From: Apostichopus japonicus | Lineage: Eukaryota > Echinodermata > Holothuroidea > Aspidochirotida > Stichopodidae | Direction: 5' to 3' | DNA: 64,000 nucleotides | NCBI RefSeq assembly: GCF_037975245.1 | Contig: NC_092578.1 | Location: 3,431,001 to 3,495,000, forward strand | In this document: positions 63,383 through 64,000 of the stretch, piece after piece | Numbering within the stretch: position 1 is the stretch's first letter | How the letters are laid out: every line of letters starts with the position of its first letter | Notes under the pieces: model-generated | The model's database searches: none | Told to the model about the DNA's origin: nothing | The model's input: only the letters and a program-made list of their open reading frames with translations | Made by a program: the position numbers and the translations under genes

Positions 63383-64000
63383 TACTCATATCCCATAGCC
63401 CATGCATATCCCATAGCCCCTACCCCCATTAAAGAGCACAAACACGGTGTGCATCAATGTTCTAACTAACAGATTCACGGTATATTGATTTAGATTTTGC
63501 TGTGACACATGTATTTAACATACATTTTAAAACTGGCAACGTATTATAACGTTGTAAGCAATGTTGTACTTCATATGGTAGGCGGCCTATGCATGAGTGT
63601 AGTCTTATAACTTTAAAAACAAACAGACAATGACTATTAGTTTTCCTTTGCAGTTTGTCACATTTACAATTTACTGCACATTTTGCGTATTCGGAACTGT
63701 TACACGTTCTGCCGTGAATTTGTTAACGTTTGACCAAGCCATATAAGACTCCTTCAACTTTCAACTATAGCACACCGTGCCATTATAGACACACCTCTAA
63801 CGACCCTTCTCAGACAAAGATATCGATGATAATCGCTGAGTGGCTAACCAACAGATCACTTCTAATCATGGGAAGTTTTAAAAGAAGACAACACATTAAA
63901 TTGAGTAATCAAACAGGGAAGCTATACAAGTGTTTGTTTGTATGTATGTATGTATGTTTATAACCGCACTTGTCTCATCGTTGGTTAAAGAATAACAAGA
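63383..64000. other. No gene seen at the window end
   Basis: Contains a short direct repeat (ATATCCCATAGCCC, twice) next to the element and a GTAT run near 63940. The open frame at 63730-63963 has no domain. Confidence 0.5.

Overview
The window is eukaryotic DNA. It is AT-rich, its genes are split by GT-AG introns, and it carries many microsatellites, tRNA-derived SINE pieces and short hAT-type elements with 8-bp target duplications. The gene families (a lineage-specific class A GPCR cluster, a CPVL-type serine carboxypeptidase, an SLC23 transporter and a CARD protein) suggest a marine invertebrate. An invertebrate deuterostome such as an echinoderm is my best guess, but that is inference.

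Region 1 (1-24.7 kb) is a chemoreceptor-like GPCR cluster. Two intronless receptors of 339 aa (3000-4019 + and 18014-19033 -) sit in the arms of a large inverted repeat. The arms are about 5.6 kb (about 2905-8510 and 13591-19130) around a 5.1 kb spacer. The spacer holds a minisatellite, a strong short hairpin, a MITE-like element and two exons of an otherwise missing SLC23 transporter gene. A third, more diverged receptor lies at 23604-24638. Between receptors two and three are a decayed LINE ORF1 and a second, smaller inverted repeat. One arm of that repeat carries a 665-bp hAT-like insertion and the other arm preserves the empty site.

Region 2 (24.7-31 kb) is mostly non-coding, with purine-rich and TA arrays, G-run-rich repeat remnants and a complete 1174-bp non-autonomous hAT element (29154-30327). 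The target duplication of that element is a consensus splice donor.

Region 3 (31.1-45.0 kb) is a complete CPVL-like serine carboxypeptidase gene on the + strand. Thirteen coding exons can be followed in frame to a 477-aa secretory protein with Ser, Asp and His catalytic residues. Two adjacent homologous exons (42551-42649 and 42727-42822) occupy the same place in the protein and look mutually exclusive. Intron 7 carries a 3-kb repeat whose roughly 400-bp tandem units are rich in nuclear-receptor half-sites. A 373-bp hAT element lies just past the stop codon.

Region 4 (45.5-64 kb) is gene-poor. Three small frame-compatible candidate exons (49431, 52577, 58167) may belong to an ABCA-like transporter. 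A CARD-only protein candidate is at 62087-62401, followed by a second copy of the 21-kb hAT-like element at 62748-63382.

The strongest signals for follow-up are two. First, amino-acid differences between the paired GPCRs are confined to pocket and loop segments; in the two segments compared codon by codon, 25 of 25 differing codons are nonsynonymous. Second, the carboxypeptidase gene contains a tandem exon duplication.
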